This document shows, in pieces, positions 26,806-35,752 of a stretch of DNA of 64,000 nt. The notes beneath the pieces were generated by a model. The model did no database searches. It saw nothing but the letters and a program-made list of their open reading frames with translations, and was not told the DNA's origin. Within the stretch, counting starts at the first letter, position 1, and every line of letters starts with the position of its first letter. A program made the position numbers and the translations under genes. Source of the DNA: Colwellia sp. 20A7 (GTDB taxonomy: Bacteria > Pseudomonadota > Gammaproteobacteria > Enterobacterales > Alteromonadaceae); NCBI RefSeq assembly GCF_009832865.1, contig NZ_CP047130.1, positions 3,472,001 through 3,536,000 of the forward strand. Direction: 5' to 3'.

Positions 26806-26840
26806 AAAGACTCATACTCAATATACGAATATGAGTCTTT
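26806..26840 (+). terminator. Intrinsic terminator of the receptor gene
   Basis: Perfect 11-bp arms AAAGACTCATA and TATGAGTCTTT with a 13-base loop, followed by a run of Ts. It ends the receptor transcript and separates it from the NUP-family gene. Confidence 0.88.
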
Positions 26841-26899
26841 TTTTAAGCTGCATAAAGAAAATATATCCCTATTTTTTATCTTTACTATAGAGAGACCCA

Positions 26900-28030
26900 A
26901 TGAAATATTTATTACTTCCAATAACCTTACTCGGTTTGATGTTCACCCTATCTAGCTGTGGAGCAGTAAAAACTGCCACGCAAGACTCTACAGTGAAAGT
27001 TATAGAAGAAACTAAGCCAATTCAGGTAAAAGTTGTTGTGGTTAACATGTTTGAAATTGGTGAAGACGATGACGACAAAGCTGGCGAATTTCAATTATGG
27101 AAAGAAGGACAAGCCTTAAATAAACGCTTTGCCTTTCCACAGTCTCACCATGATTTATATTACAACGAAGAAACTGGCGTTTTAGGCATGGTAACTGGAA
27201 TGGGAACTGCTCGTGCTGCTTCTTCAATTATGGCTTTAGGTCTTGATCCTCGCTTTGATCTCACCAAAACATATTGGTTAGTCGCGGGGATTGCTGGTGT
27301 TGATCCACAAGATGCATCAATAGGATCGGCGGTATGGGCAACGTGGTTGGTTGATGGTGATTTAGCGCATCAAATAGATGCACGTGAAATACCAGCAGAT
27401 TGGGATTCTGGTTACTTCCCACTTTTCTCACACGCCCCATACAAAGGTAAAACGGCAAAAGATACTAACCATCAATCAGCAGGTGAAGTGTATAAAATAA
27501 ATGGCGAATTAGCTGAGTGGGCATATCAATTAACTAAAGATACTCCATTAACTGATTATCCTCGTATGCAAACGTTAAGAGCTAAATACGTTAATTATCC
27601 AAATGCCCAACGTCCTCCCTTTGTATTAAAAGGCGACCACATGGCAGCGGCTACTTTTTGGCATGGAAAATTAATGAATAATTGGGCAAATTCATGGTCA
27701 AAATTCTGGAGCGATGGTCAGGCAAATTTTGTGACTTCTGGCATGGAAGACACTGGAACTTATCAATCTTTAACCTATTTAGATAAAGCGGGTAAAGCAG
27801 ATAAAAATCGCTTTATGGTACTTAGAACAGCCAGTAATTACAGTATGCAACCCGATAGTTTAACGGCTGCAGAGAATTTAAAATTGGAAAGTGGTGAAAA
27901 TGGGTATGCTGGGATGCAATCATCTTTAGAGTCTGCTTACGCTGTCGGCAGTATTGTTGTTGACAATATAGTTGTTAATTGGTCGGTGTATCAAGAGACC
28001 CCTCCTTATCAAGCTAAAGAAACTAAATGA
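26900..28030 (+). CDS. NUP family purine nucleoside protein, lipoprotein
   Basis: The 376-residue protein matches the family named purine nucleoside permease (NUP): VVNMFEIGEDDDDKAGEFQLW at the start of the domain, GVLGMVTGMGTARAASSIMALGLDPR, WLVAGIAGVDPQDASIGSAVWA, and a C-terminal TASNYSMQPDS and GYAGMQSSLESAYAVGS. A signal peptide ends in the lipobox LSSC (Cys20), so it is probably a membrane-anchored lipoprotein, not a channel: there are no transmembrane spans. The fold is related to nucleoside phosphorylases, so nucleoside binding or cleavage in the periplasm is more likely than transport. It follows the receptor gene and terminator. Confidence 0.88.
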   Translation: MKYLLLPITLLGLMFTLSSCGAVKTATQDSTVKVIEETKPIQVKVVVVNMFEIGEDDDDKAGEFQLWKEGQALNKRFAFPQSHHDLYYNEETGVLGMVTGMGTARAASSIMALGLDPRFDLTKTYWLVAGIAGVDPQDASIGSAVWATWLVDGDLAHQIDAREIPADWDSGYFPLFSHAPYKGKTAKDTNHQSAGEVYKINGELAEWAYQLTKDTPLTDYPRMQTLRAKYVNYPNAQRPPFVLKGDHMAAATFWHGKLMNNWANSWSKFWSDGQANFVTSGMEDTGTYQSLTYLDKAGKADKNRFMVLRTASNYSMQPDSLTAAENLKLESGENGYAGMQSSLESAYAVGSIVVDNIVVNWSVYQETPPYQAKETK

Positions 28031-28082
28031 GCTCAAACTAAAGAGTAATGAGTAAAATTCTATAATTAACAAGTTTTATCAT

Positions 28083-28122
28083 TAAATAGAGCAATAAATA
28101 AGTCTATCTATTGCTCTATTTA
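28083..28122. terminator. Terminator-like hairpin after the NUP gene
   Basis: Perfect 14-bp arms TAAATAGAGCAATA and TATTGCTCTATTTA with a 12-base loop, 53 bases past the stop. The following T content is modest. Confidence 0.75.
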
Positions 28123-28282
28123 TATTACTCACCAACGCAGCGATTCAGCACTACAGTAATAGCAGTTGAACATAAATTGGCTACGCCATTTCGTTCAATT
28201 TGCTCGATATAAATTAAAAGTTGAACATTTCATCTATATTTATTTTTAAGCACTATTCCGTCGCCTCTTTAAGGACTGCCCT

Positions 28283-29158
28283 ATGAACAAACTAATTACT
28301 CAATTTATTTTACTTTTTACGGCTCTACTTATTCAACTGAATGCTAACGCAACAACAATGAAAAGAATTGTTACGGAAAGTGCTGTGTTAGCACCTCAGC
28401 CAATTTTAATTGAAGCACCAATGCCAATTGAAGCTGAGTATTTAGCTAAAAGGCTGTCTAATGTTCGAATTGAATACTCAGGCTACTTTACCTTTTATAT
28501 TGGCACACTAGATAACTACCCTGTCATCGTCGCAGAAACAGGCAAAGGGCTAGAAAATACCGCAGCAGCAACAGCTATTGCTATAGAGAGATACCGACCT
28601 TTAGCCATCATTAACCAAGGAACATCAGGTGGACATGATCCTGCTCTAATGGTTGGAGATATAGTGTTAGGTAAAAGAACCGTAAATATTGGTAACTTTA
28701 AAACATCACATAAAAACACCGGCCAAGGCTCAGATCCATTTTCGTGGATACCCATGGATATTATGGCGTCAAAAGGTAGTGCTGGAGAGGACTCTGGTGC
28801 CAAGGATGCTGAAAAAATACGTTTTTATGCAGGTAGCCCAACACTATTAAATTCAGCTATCGCCGTTAAAAACTTATATAAAAGAGGACGCGTTGTCGAA
28901 GGTACAATCGGCTCAGCTAACTTTTGGAATAATGAAATTGATAGAATTCTATGGTTCCATAAAAATTTCGGTACCAGCGCGGAAGAAATGGAAGGCGCTG
29001 CCGCTGCAATGATTGCCAGTGAATATAACATTCCAATGCTAAGTATTCGTGTGTTATCAAATAATCTAACTAATGGCGGAGAATATGATCCTTCAACCGC
29101 GCAAGATTGTCAGCAATACGTTCTAAATACAGTAAAGCATTATATAGCAACACTATAA
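28283..29158 (+). CDS. Secreted nucleosidase/phosphorylase of the MTAN fold, Asp197 position is Asn
   Basis: The 291-residue protein has a signal peptide (about 1-23) and the PNP/UDP phosphorylase fold of MTA/SAH nucleosidases. Aligned by eye to E. coli MTAN, Glu12 corresponds to Glu50 (APMPIE) and the ribose-binding Met-Glu pair is in EEMEGAAAAM (Glu237). The catalytic Asp197 that protonates the purine N7 is replaced by Asn260 (IRVLSNN). Asn at this place is what 6-oxopurine-specific PNPs use. I therefore predict action on inosine or guanosine outside the inner membrane, not on MTA/SAH. It precedes the NAT permease by 52 bases, likely as one unit. Confidence 0.8.
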   Translation: MNKLITQFILLFTALLIQLNANATTMKRIVTESAVLAPQPILIEAPMPIEAEYLAKRLSNVRIEYSGYFTFYIGTLDNYPVIVAETGKGLENTAAATAIAIERYRPLAIINQGTSGGHDPALMVGDIVLGKRTVNIGNFKTSHKNTGQGSDPFSWIPMDIMASKGSAGEDSGAKDAEKIRFYAGSPTLLNSAIAVKNLYKRGRVVEGTIGSANFWNNEIDRILWFHKNFGTSAEEMEGAAAAMIASEYNIPMLSIRVLSNNLTNGGEYDPSTAQDCQQYVLNTVKHYIATL

Positions 29159-29210
29159 AACGGAAATCCTATAAAAAAACATTCACTTTATAACAATTCA
29201 AGTAGGCATT

Positions 29211-30512
29211 ATGGACATTATATATAACGTTGAAGATAAACCGCCACTAGGGACATCCATCTTACTCGCAGCACAACATTTACTTGCTGCACTAAGTGCA
29301 ATTATTACAGTCCCACTAGTTATTGGCGGAGTGTTAAAGCTTCCTGTAGCGGATATTGTTGTCCTAGTTAACGCAGCAATGCTAATTTCTGGCGTGGTAA
29401 CTATTATTCAATGTAAAGGGCTTGGTCCTGTTGGTATTCGATTACCTTGTGTTATGGGAACGAGTTTTACCTTTGTTGGTGTCTCTATCGCTATTGGTTT
29501 TGAATATGGTGTGGAAGGCATTTTAGGCTCAGCTTTGGTTGCGTCACTTGTAATGATCATTGGCAGCTTTTTTATGCCAATAATCAGAAAGTTTTTCCCA
29601 CCTATTGTTACTGGCACAGTGGTGACTTTAATTGGTCTATCATTAGTCCCCGTAGCAATTGATTGGTTTGCTGGTGGTCAAGTAGGCCAGGATGACTATG
29701 CTTCGCTGTCTAATTTAGCCATAGGTTTGCTAGTTTTAGCAACCGTGGTTACATTATCTATCTTTGGTAAAGGCATTCTATCTGCTGCTGCTGTCGTCAT
29801 AGGTATGCTCGTCGGTTACCTTGTTTGTTTGGCCTTGGGAGTAATCGATTTTAAACCGGTGCAAAGTTCGCCATTATTTGCCTTACCAAGCCCTTTTCAT
29901 TTTGGTTTAAGCTTTCCAATTAGCGGTATTGTCGGTATGTCGATCGCCTATCTAGTAACAATAGTGGAATCTACCGGTGATTTTCTTGCGCTGTCTAATG
30001 TTACAAAAACTAAGTTAACTGGAAAAAAACTATCAAGTGGTATTTTATGTGATGGATTAGGTTCGGCCTTAGCATCGGTATTTTCAACGACGCCCTTTTC
30101 TTCCTTCTCACAAAATGTTGGCATCGTCGGGATGACAGGCGTTGCCAGTAGATATGTGGTTGCTATTACAGGCGCAATGTTAGTACTTGCAGGTTTATTC
30201 CCAGTTTTAGGGGCTATGATTGTCTCTATACCTCTACCTGTATTAGGTGGCGCAGGCTTAGTTATGTTTGCCATGATTATTACTGCTGGGGTGAATATCT
30301 TATCCACAACTCAACATACTAAACGAAATGGTATGATTATCGCTGTTAGTATTGCTACCGGTATGGCCGTCACTGTTCGCCCAGAATTATTAAGTCACTT
30401 ACCTGAATTTCTCAAAGTTATTTTAGCTTCGGGGATAACCACAGGTTCAATTATTGCTTTACTGTTGAATGTAATACTACCAAATGCCGATATCATTACG
30501 GATACTGAATAG
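29211..30512 (+). CDS. NAT/NCS2 family purine (xanthine/urate-type) permease
   Basis: The 433-residue membrane protein has QHLLAALSAIITVPLVIGG at the N-terminus, GPVGIRLPCVMGTSFTFVG, and VESTGDFLALSNVT followed by DGLGSALASVFSTTPFSSFSQNVG, the conserved NAT motif region. Relatives such as UacT, XanP and PbuX move urate, xanthine or related bases with H+. Placed after the secreted nucleosidase, it would import the released base. It belongs to a different subfamily from the AzgA-type permease at 19594, so the two likely differ in specificity. Confidence 0.9.
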   Translation: MDIIYNVEDKPPLGTSILLAAQHLLAALSAIITVPLVIGGVLKLPVADIVVLVNAAMLISGVVTIIQCKGLGPVGIRLPCVMGTSFTFVGVSIAIGFEYGVEGILGSALVASLVMIIGSFFMPIIRKFFPPIVTGTVVTLIGLSLVPVAIDWFAGGQVGQDDYASLSNLAIGLLVLATVVTLSIFGKGILSAAAVVIGMLVGYLVCLALGVIDFKPVQSSPLFALPSPFHFGLSFPISGIVGMSIAYLVTIVESTGDFLALSNVTKTKLTGKKLSSGILCDGLGSALASVFSTTPFSSFSQNVGIVGMTGVASRYVVAITGAMLVLAGLFPVLGAMIVSIPLPVLGGAGLVMFAMIITAGVNILSTTQHTKRNGMIIAVSIATGMAVTVRPELLSHLPEFLKVILASGITTGSIIALLLNVILPNADIITDTE

Positions 30513-30517
30513 TGAGT

Positions 30518-30684
30518 TAATACCAGTTTCATTAATTAAGTGAACAAATTTATACGTAGAAAAAATTGCAAAATACAAGGCATTTATTTCAATAACTAGT
30601 TGTTCTAATTATTAAATAAATAACGATGTAGTTGGTGATTTTAGCAAGTAGAAATGATCACATAGTTAGTGAGATTGGTATAAA
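30518..30684. mobile_element. MITE-like element with about 25-bp terminal inverted repeats
   Basis: The left end (ATACCAGTTTCATTAATTAA) and the right end read inward (ATACCAATCTCACTAACTAT) match at most positions over about 25 bases ending in GTGA. The element is about 165 bp and carries no gene. It sits between the convergent NAT permease and the TetR regulator. I saw only one copy in this window. Confidence 0.65.
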
Positions 30685-30782
30685 AACGACTGTTTAATGG
30701 AAACTCAGCGGTTAAGTATCGCTGAGTTTTATCAAACAAGGACATGAAAAGTTAGCAGTTAAGTAGCTTAAAAAAAACAACA

Positions 30783-31409
30783 TTAACTGATGCCACAACC
30801 TTTAAGAATAACATGCGTTAATGTAGCAACAATCGCTTCAAAATCATCGTCATCCATAACGCTCTTGTCGAGTGCAGCAACAACTTGCACATTAAAGTCA
30901 GCATAATGTTGCGTAGAACTCCAAATTAAGAATAGCAAATGATGTGGATTAACATCATCAATCAAACCTTCTTTTATCCAAGCCTCAATAACGACAACTT
31001 TACTTTGCAACCATACTTTAAAATCATTATTTAGGTAATAATGCAGAACAGGTGCACCATGAATTAATTCACTAGCAAATATTCGAGAGGCATCGGGATC
31101 ATTTTTAGAATGCATTACCTTAGATCTAATGTATGCACTAAGCGCGGCTTTTGGCTCACTACTCGCATTTAACGTATCATAATCTCTATTCCAAACTTCA
31201 ATAATATTACTTAAAATTTGCTGATATAAATCGGTTTTATCTTTAAAGTAGTAATGGATATTAGCACGAGCTATCCCTGCCCGCTCTGCTATACGTTTGA
31301 TTGATGCACCTTTAAAGCCATGAGTAACAAACTCTTTTTTGGCCGCTTTAAATATAAGAGCTTTATTCTTTTGTCGAATAGCCCCTTCTGTTTCTTTCAC
31401 TTTTTTCAC
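30783..31409 (-). CDS. RutR-like TetR family regulator
   Basis: The 208-residue protein has an N-terminal TetR helix-turn-helix (about 20-60: GFKGASIKRIAERAGIARANIHYYF) and a C-terminal domain strongly resembling E. coli RutR, including ASRIFASELIHGAPVL and LIWSSTQHYADFNVQV. RutR is a pyrimidine-responsive repressor/activator that also touches purine degradation genes. Here the regulator sits between the purine import and catabolic arms, so a purine-derived effector is plausible. The three CTGACAC-N4-GTCAA palindromes in the window match RutR operator spacing and are its most likely targets. I saw no such site upstream of its own start. Confidence 0.88.
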   Translation of the reverse strand: MKKVKETEGAIRQKNKALIFKAAKKEFVTHGFKGASIKRIAERAGIARANIHYYFKDKTDLYQQILSNIIEVWNRDYDTLNASSEPKAALSAYIRSKVMHSKNDPDASRIFASELIHGAPVLHYYLNNDFKVWLQSKVVVIEAWIKEGLIDDVNPHHLLFLIWSSTQHYADFNVQVVAALDKSVMDDDDFEAIVATLTHVILKGCGIS

Positions 31410-31711
31410 AAAAATCCCTATTTAAAAATCGCGAGTAAACAAATGTTAAAAAACGTGTCTTAACTAACTGCCTTAATTAACTGTATTAAAAACAAACAAC
31501 AGTAAGTAAATTGTATTTATAAGTAATTATTTATAAGCAAGCAGTTATAAACGATCACGGATAAAAAACTAACAGAATTTAAGTCGTTTTAATTAACCTG
31601 TTGAAACCAACAATTATTAGATAATAAATATTGGTACTTTTCAACCAAGATCAACAACTTCATATATTATTTTACTTTTTAACTATTCAAACTTACCTAG
31701 CTTAACTGCCT
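31410..31711. other. Intergenic region between puuD and the TetR gene
   Basis: About 300 AT-rich bases with no gene. It should hold the regulator promoter and the end of the long purine catabolic operon. TTGGT/ACCAA short inverted repeats occur near 31631-31650, but I see no strong terminator and no copy of the CTGACAC palindrome. Confidence 0.4.
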
Positions 31712-32899
31712 TTATTTTTGAGTTAACCAAATAGCTAAATGAGTCCGCTCTTCTTTTGTCATGTTAGTTTTATTCATAAAAGGCATATCTTGAGCATCAA
31801 TAACTCGGGCTTTTATACGTGGAGCCCATTGTTTAATTGAATTGATATCATTAAACACAATTCCTGCTTGTGCCGTTTTAAACATATCATCTGTGTTGTT
31901 ATTTGAATGACAAGCGCTACAACGTTGTTCAATAATTTGCATTGCTTGTGTATCACTTACGGTTAATTGTTTTTGCGCTTCGTTTAACTCAACTGATTTA
32001 GGCGCGATTAGAAAAGCTAAAACAATCGTTGCGACCACAGAGCCAACCAAAACTAAGGGCTTCTGCTTACCAAAATGACGTAATACGAAATATTGTCGCA
32101 CTGAGGCAGTAATTAAAATAATCGCGATTAATACCAGCCAATTAGCACTATGGTTATAAGTCATCGGATAATGATTTGAGATCATAATAAAAATGATAGG
32201 CAGTGTTGTATAAGTATTATGTGTTGAACGTACTTTGGCATTTAAACCGTAGCTAGGATCTGGCGCTCTTCCCTCTTCAACCGCTTTAACCAGTGCTCGC
32301 TGTGAAGGCATTATGCCAAAAGCCACATTACCCGCCATAATAGTGCCGATAATAGCGCCCATGTGCATGTATGCACCGCGTGCACTGAATATTTGTGTTA
32401 AGCCATAAGATAAAGCGGTTGCGACAGCAATTAAAATCAAGCCTAAAATAATGCCATGATTTCTTAATTTAGTTCGTACTAAAAATTCGTAAATACCAAC
32501 GCCAACAACAATAGAACCAATGCCTAATACAATCGCTTGTAATTGTGTTAAATCAGCCACTCGACGATCAATCAAATATGATTCAGCCCCAACATAAAAC
32601 ATCAGTGATAATAATAAAAATCCTGTAAGCCATGTGGTATATGCTTCCCATTTAAACCAGTGTAACGTAGTTGGTATTTTAGGTGGGGCAAGCTTATATT
32701 TGGCTACTTCATAGAAACCACCGCCATGAATGGCCCATAAATCACCGCCAATACCTTTATCTATTTTTTCTTGTGGTGGTGTTTCTAAATGATTGTCTAA
32801 CCACACAAAGTAGAAAGAAGCCCCTATCCAAGCAATACCTGTAATAAGATGGGCAAATCGAATAATGAGATTCAACCATTCGTTAATATACGGATCCAT
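31712..32899 (-). CDS. puuD: Membrane urate hydroxylase with C-terminal cytochrome c domain
   Basis: The 395-residue protein has several N-terminal membrane segments beginning with NEWLNLIIRFAHLITGIAWIGASFYFVWLD, as in the DUF989/PuuD family. A C-terminal c-type cytochrome domain carries the heme motif CSACH and distal MPFMNKTNMT methionine region. PuuD oxidises urate to 5-hydroxyisourate and passes electrons through cytochrome c to the respiratory chain, avoiding peroxide. It appears to be the last gene of the minus-strand catabolic run starting at xdhA, about 100 bases after guanine deaminase. Confidence 0.92.
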   Translation of the reverse strand: MDPYINEWLNLIIRFAHLITGIAWIGASFYFVWLDNHLETPPQEKIDKGIGGDLWAIHGGGFYEVAKYKLAPPKIPTTLHWFKWEAYTTWLTGFLLLSLMFYVGAESYLIDRRVADLTQLQAIVLGIGSIVVGVGIYEFLVRTKLRNHGIILGLILIAVATALSYGLTQIFSARGAYMHMGAIIGTIMAGNVAFGIMPSQRALVKAVEEGRAPDPSYGLNAKVRSTHNTYTTLPIIFIMISNHYPMTYNHSANWLVLIAIILITASVRQYFVLRHFGKQKPLVLVGSVVATIVLAFLIAPKSVELNEAQKQLTVSDTQAMQIIEQRCSACHSNNNTDDMFKTAQAGIVFNDINSIKQWAPRIKARVIDAQDMPFMNKTNMTKEERTHLAIWLTQK

Positions 32900-33003
32900 A
32901 ACTTTCCTTTATTTTTATTAATAAGCTTCTTACTTAATAAAGCTTTTTCAACTGAAAAAATTTTACAATGAGAATGTAAACACATTCCTTAAATTTAAGC
33001 ACG

Positions 33004-34302
33004 TTACGCTTTATTATCGACTTTTTCACCCATAATATAAGTTGATTTAACATGTCGTTCATCGCCTAACATACTTAAAATAAATAGTTTTTCAGATAAG
33101 TTTTTACAATGGCTCATTCGTCTAGCCATTAAGGGTGTTGCATGACAATCAAGCACAACAAAGTCAGCTTCAGCTCCTTGAGTAAAGTTACCGATAGTGC
33201 CTTCAAGATCTAAGGCAATCGCGCCACCTAATGTTGCTAAATAAAACGATTGAAATGGGCCAAGTTTATCGCCACGTAATTGCTGTGTTTTATACCCTTC
33301 ATTTATTGTACTTAGCATAGAAAAGGTTGTTCCTGCACCGATATCAGAGCCCAGTCCAACATTCACATTATGCGCTTGTGCCTGCTTAAGATTAAATAAA
33401 CCACTGCCTAAAAATAGGTTCGAGCTAGGACAAAAAGCAATTGCTGAATCTGTTTCACTTAAGCGCTGACATTCACTGTCATGTAAATGAACACCATGAG
33501 CAAAAATACTGCGACGGCCTAATAATTTACTTTGATCATAGACATCTAAATAACCGTCACTGTCAGGAAAAAGATCTTTTACCCACGAAATTTCAGCTTT
33601 ATTTTCACTTAAATGAGTGTGTAAATAAACACTCGGATTTTCAGCCAACAATTGCCCAGCTTTATTTAATTGCTCTGTTGAGCAAGTAGGAGCAAAACGC
33701 GGAGTGATGGCATACTGTAAGCGGTCAGTATTATGCCATTTTTCGATTAATGCCTTACTGTCATCATAGCCACTTTGTGCGGTATCTGATAAATAATCAG
33801 GGCAATTTTGATCCATTAATACCTTACCACAAATCATGCGCAGCTTTTTCTGCTGAGCAATGGTAAAAAAGGCTTCAACCGACTCTTTATGCACAGTACC
33901 AAATACTAAAGCTGTTGTTGTTCCTGCATCAAGCAGCTGATCTAAAAAGAACTCCGCAACTTTCTTACCATGCTCAAGATCTGAAAATTGACGTTCAAAT
34001 GGAAAAGTATAACTTTCTAGCCACTCAAGTAATTGTTCACCATAAGACGCAATCATTTCGGTTTGCGGATAATGCACATGTGTATCAATAAAGCCCGGTA
34101 TGATTAACCCTTTTTGGTAATGAGTAATCTCAATATCAGCAGGCAAGGTCGAAAACAATTCGGCGAATTCACCTATTTTTGCCACCAAGCCATTTTCAAT
34201 AACTAGCAATCCGTCTTCTATATATTGATAGCTCTCTTGTAGCGGTACTTTGGCCGGATCAGCCAAAAAGTGCAGTAATTCTCCACGAAATACTTTTAAC
34301 AT
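33004..34302 (-). CDS. guaD: Guanine deaminase
   Basis: The 432-residue amidohydrolase has the metal-binding start PGFIDTHVHYPQTEMIASYG, the YLHTHLSENKAEI histidines, FAHGVHLHDSE, and GLGSDIGAGTTFSMLSTINEGYK, all typical of guanine deaminases. It converts guanine to xanthine, which feeds the XDH encoded upstream. It is in the catabolic run between ureidoglycolate lyase and puuD, with spacers of 66 and 104 bases. Confidence 0.93.
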   Translation of the reverse strand: MLKVFRGELLHFLADPAKVPLQESYQYIEDGLLVIENGLVAKIGEFAELFSTLPADIEITHYQKGLIIPGFIDTHVHYPQTEMIASYGEQLLEWLESYTFPFERQFSDLEHGKKVAEFFLDQLLDAGTTTALVFGTVHKESVEAFFTIAQQKKLRMICGKVLMDQNCPDYLSDTAQSGYDDSKALIEKWHNTDRLQYAITPRFAPTCSTEQLNKAGQLLAENPSVYLHTHLSENKAEISWVKDLFPDSDGYLDVYDQSKLLGRRSIFAHGVHLHDSECQRLSETDSAIAFCPSSNLFLGSGLFNLKQAQAHNVNVGLGSDIGAGTTFSMLSTINEGYKTQQLRGDKLGPFQSFYLATLGGAIALDLEGTIGNFTQGAEADFVVLDCHATPLMARRMSHCKNLSEKLFILSMLGDERHVKSTYIMGEKVDNKA

Positions 34303-34368
34303 TTATTCTCACCTTGATTCATAACGTTTTACTTGTTTGTGTTCACACTATTCATGTATGCCATTCAT

Positions 34369-34875
34369 TTATGAATTGGCAATAACTAACGAACCGTCGA
34401 GTTCAAGTACATCGCAGTTATCGCCTTCGCCGCCTCTATCAACCACTAAAAAGTCACTTTCACCGCCTAATGCTAAACAAAAATGGTGCCAAGTTCCTTT
34501 ATGGTAATTAACGCCTTGATGAGATTTAGCAATAAAAACTTTAATGCTATTTACATCAAACTCTCCTGCAGGAGCAACAACCACTAAATAATTATTGGTG
34601 CCCATAGGAATAAATGCCTGACTCCCTTTTGGGTGACGTTCCATCATTTTGATAGCAATTGGTTGCACCAAGGGAGTTGAACGAAAAATATTAATTAGTG
34701 GATGTCCGTTATTATCATTTACATCAATTTTTGCTAGATCATGATAACGCTGGGTAAAGCCATCATTAATAGCAAAGTTATTTGCCTCTGAATTAGCTTC
34801 AATTACATCACCAAACACTGTAAAAGCATCTTTTGTTAATGGTTGTGGCGTTAGTATTTTTATATTGTCAGTCAT
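34369..34875 (-). CDS. allA: Ureidoglycolate lyase
   Basis: The 168-residue cupin-like protein contains PQPLTKDAFTVFGDVIE, FRSTPLVQPIAIKMMERHPKGSQAFIPM and GVNYHKGTWHHFCLALG, which match AllA. It splits ureidoglycolate to glyoxylate and urea, the last step encoded here. It starts five bases after the HIU hydrolase stop. No urease or glyoxylate genes are in the window. Confidence 0.93.
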   Translation of the reverse strand: MTDNIKILTPQPLTKDAFTVFGDVIEANSEANNFAINDGFTQRYHDLAKIDVNDNNGHPLINIFRSTPLVQPIAIKMMERHPKGSQAFIPMGTNNYLVVVAPAGEFDVNSIKVFIAKSHQGVNYHKGTWHHFCLALGGESDFLVVDRGGEGDNCDVLELDGSLVIANS

Positions 34876-34880
34876 CTGTT

Positions 34881-35222
34881 TTAGCTGCCACGGTATGTTG
34901 AATAACCAAACGCAGTTAATAGCAATGGAATATGATAATGCGTGTTGCTACCATCAAGCTCAAAAACGATATCAACAAAAGGATAAAAACCTTGTTCGTT
35001 GTTCATGTCAAAATAAGTTTTGGTTGCAAAGTGCATGCGATAAACGCCCGCTGAAAGCACAACATCATTAGCTAATAAACCGGCGATGCGTCCATCGGTA
35101 TTCGTTATTCCCTTAGCAAGTTCTTGCCAACCATCTGGTGTTTGAGCAAAAAGGGTAATAGGTAATTTTTGTGCTGGTAGTCCACGGGTAGTGTCTAAAA
35201 CATGCGTTGTTATTTGGCTCAT
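34881..35222 (-). CDS. uraH: 5-hydroxyisourate hydrolase (transthyretin-like)
   Basis: The protein (113 residues) begins SQITTHVLDTTRGLPAQKLP, with the catalytic His in THVLD, and ends with the family signature LTAFGYSTYRGS. It hydrolyses 5-hydroxyisourate from PuuD to OHCU. I chose the ATG at 35222 because it matches the family N-terminus and leaves a short gap after uraD; a start at 35288 would add an atypical extension inside uraD. There is no signal peptide, so it acts in the cytoplasm. Confidence 0.93.
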   Translation of the reverse strand: MSQITTHVLDTTRGLPAQKLPITLFAQTPDGWQELAKGITNTDGRIAGLLANDVVLSAGVYRMHFATKTYFDMNNEQGFYPFVDIVFELDGSNTHYHIPLLLTAFGYSTYRGS

Positions 35223-35232
35223 AATTTTTGAC

Positions 35233-35733
35233 TCATAGTAGTTTCTCAATTCTAAGGTGGAAAATTTTACGCTGCTCTTCCGCTGCATTTGTTAATTCAG
35301 TTGCTCTGTTATTGGGTAAGCGCTCAAGTAACAAAGCTAGCATTTCTGCAGCACTTTTACCTGTAGCACAGACAATAAAAATAAAGCCAAACTTGTCTAA
35401 GTAATCAGCATTACCCTTAGCTAGATTTACTAACACTTGCTCACTTGCTTGATTTACTGAACTTTGTTCACCACTGGCTAATTCTTTCGTATTCGCGTAT
35501 TTCGCTCGCAAAGTTGCCACATTGCCGATTTGAGGATGGCCTTCAAAGGCTTCTAAATAATCTTTTTCTTCTAACGTTTGCCATACTAAATCTGCTTGCG
35601 TAGCAATTGCTCTACTATTGCTAAAAGGCCTTGCCTTCACCATAGCTTCAACCCAAGCAGAGGCTGTGCAACACTGCATAAAGGCATGCGTTGCTTGCTC
35701 AACAGACAAGGTATTTAATTCTTCTATATTCAT
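35233..35733 (-). CDS. uraD: OHCU decarboxylase
   Basis: The 166-residue protein has the signature FEGHPQIGN with the catalytic His, followed by ASGEQSSV and FGFIFIVCATGKSAAEML. It decarboxylates 2-oxo-4-hydroxy-4-carboxy-5-ureidoimidazoline to S-allantoin. uraD and uraH act in sequence and are adjacent, with ten bases between stop and start. It lies 19 bases after allantoicase. Confidence 0.93.
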   Translation of the reverse strand: MNIEELNTLSVEQATHAFMQCCTASAWVEAMVKARPFSNSRAIATQADLVWQTLEEKDYLEAFEGHPQIGNVATLRAKYANTKELASGEQSSVNQASEQVLVNLAKGNADYLDKFGFIFIVCATGKSAAEMLALLLERLPNNRATELTNAAEEQRKIFHLRIEKLL

Positions 35734-35752
35734 ATTTTACCCTATCGCTAAG

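Noticed and set aside
31410-31711. Autoregulatory copy of the CTGACAC palindrome upstream of the TetR gene
   Set aside because: Only isolated fragments such as GTGTC occur; no paired arms with the right spacing.
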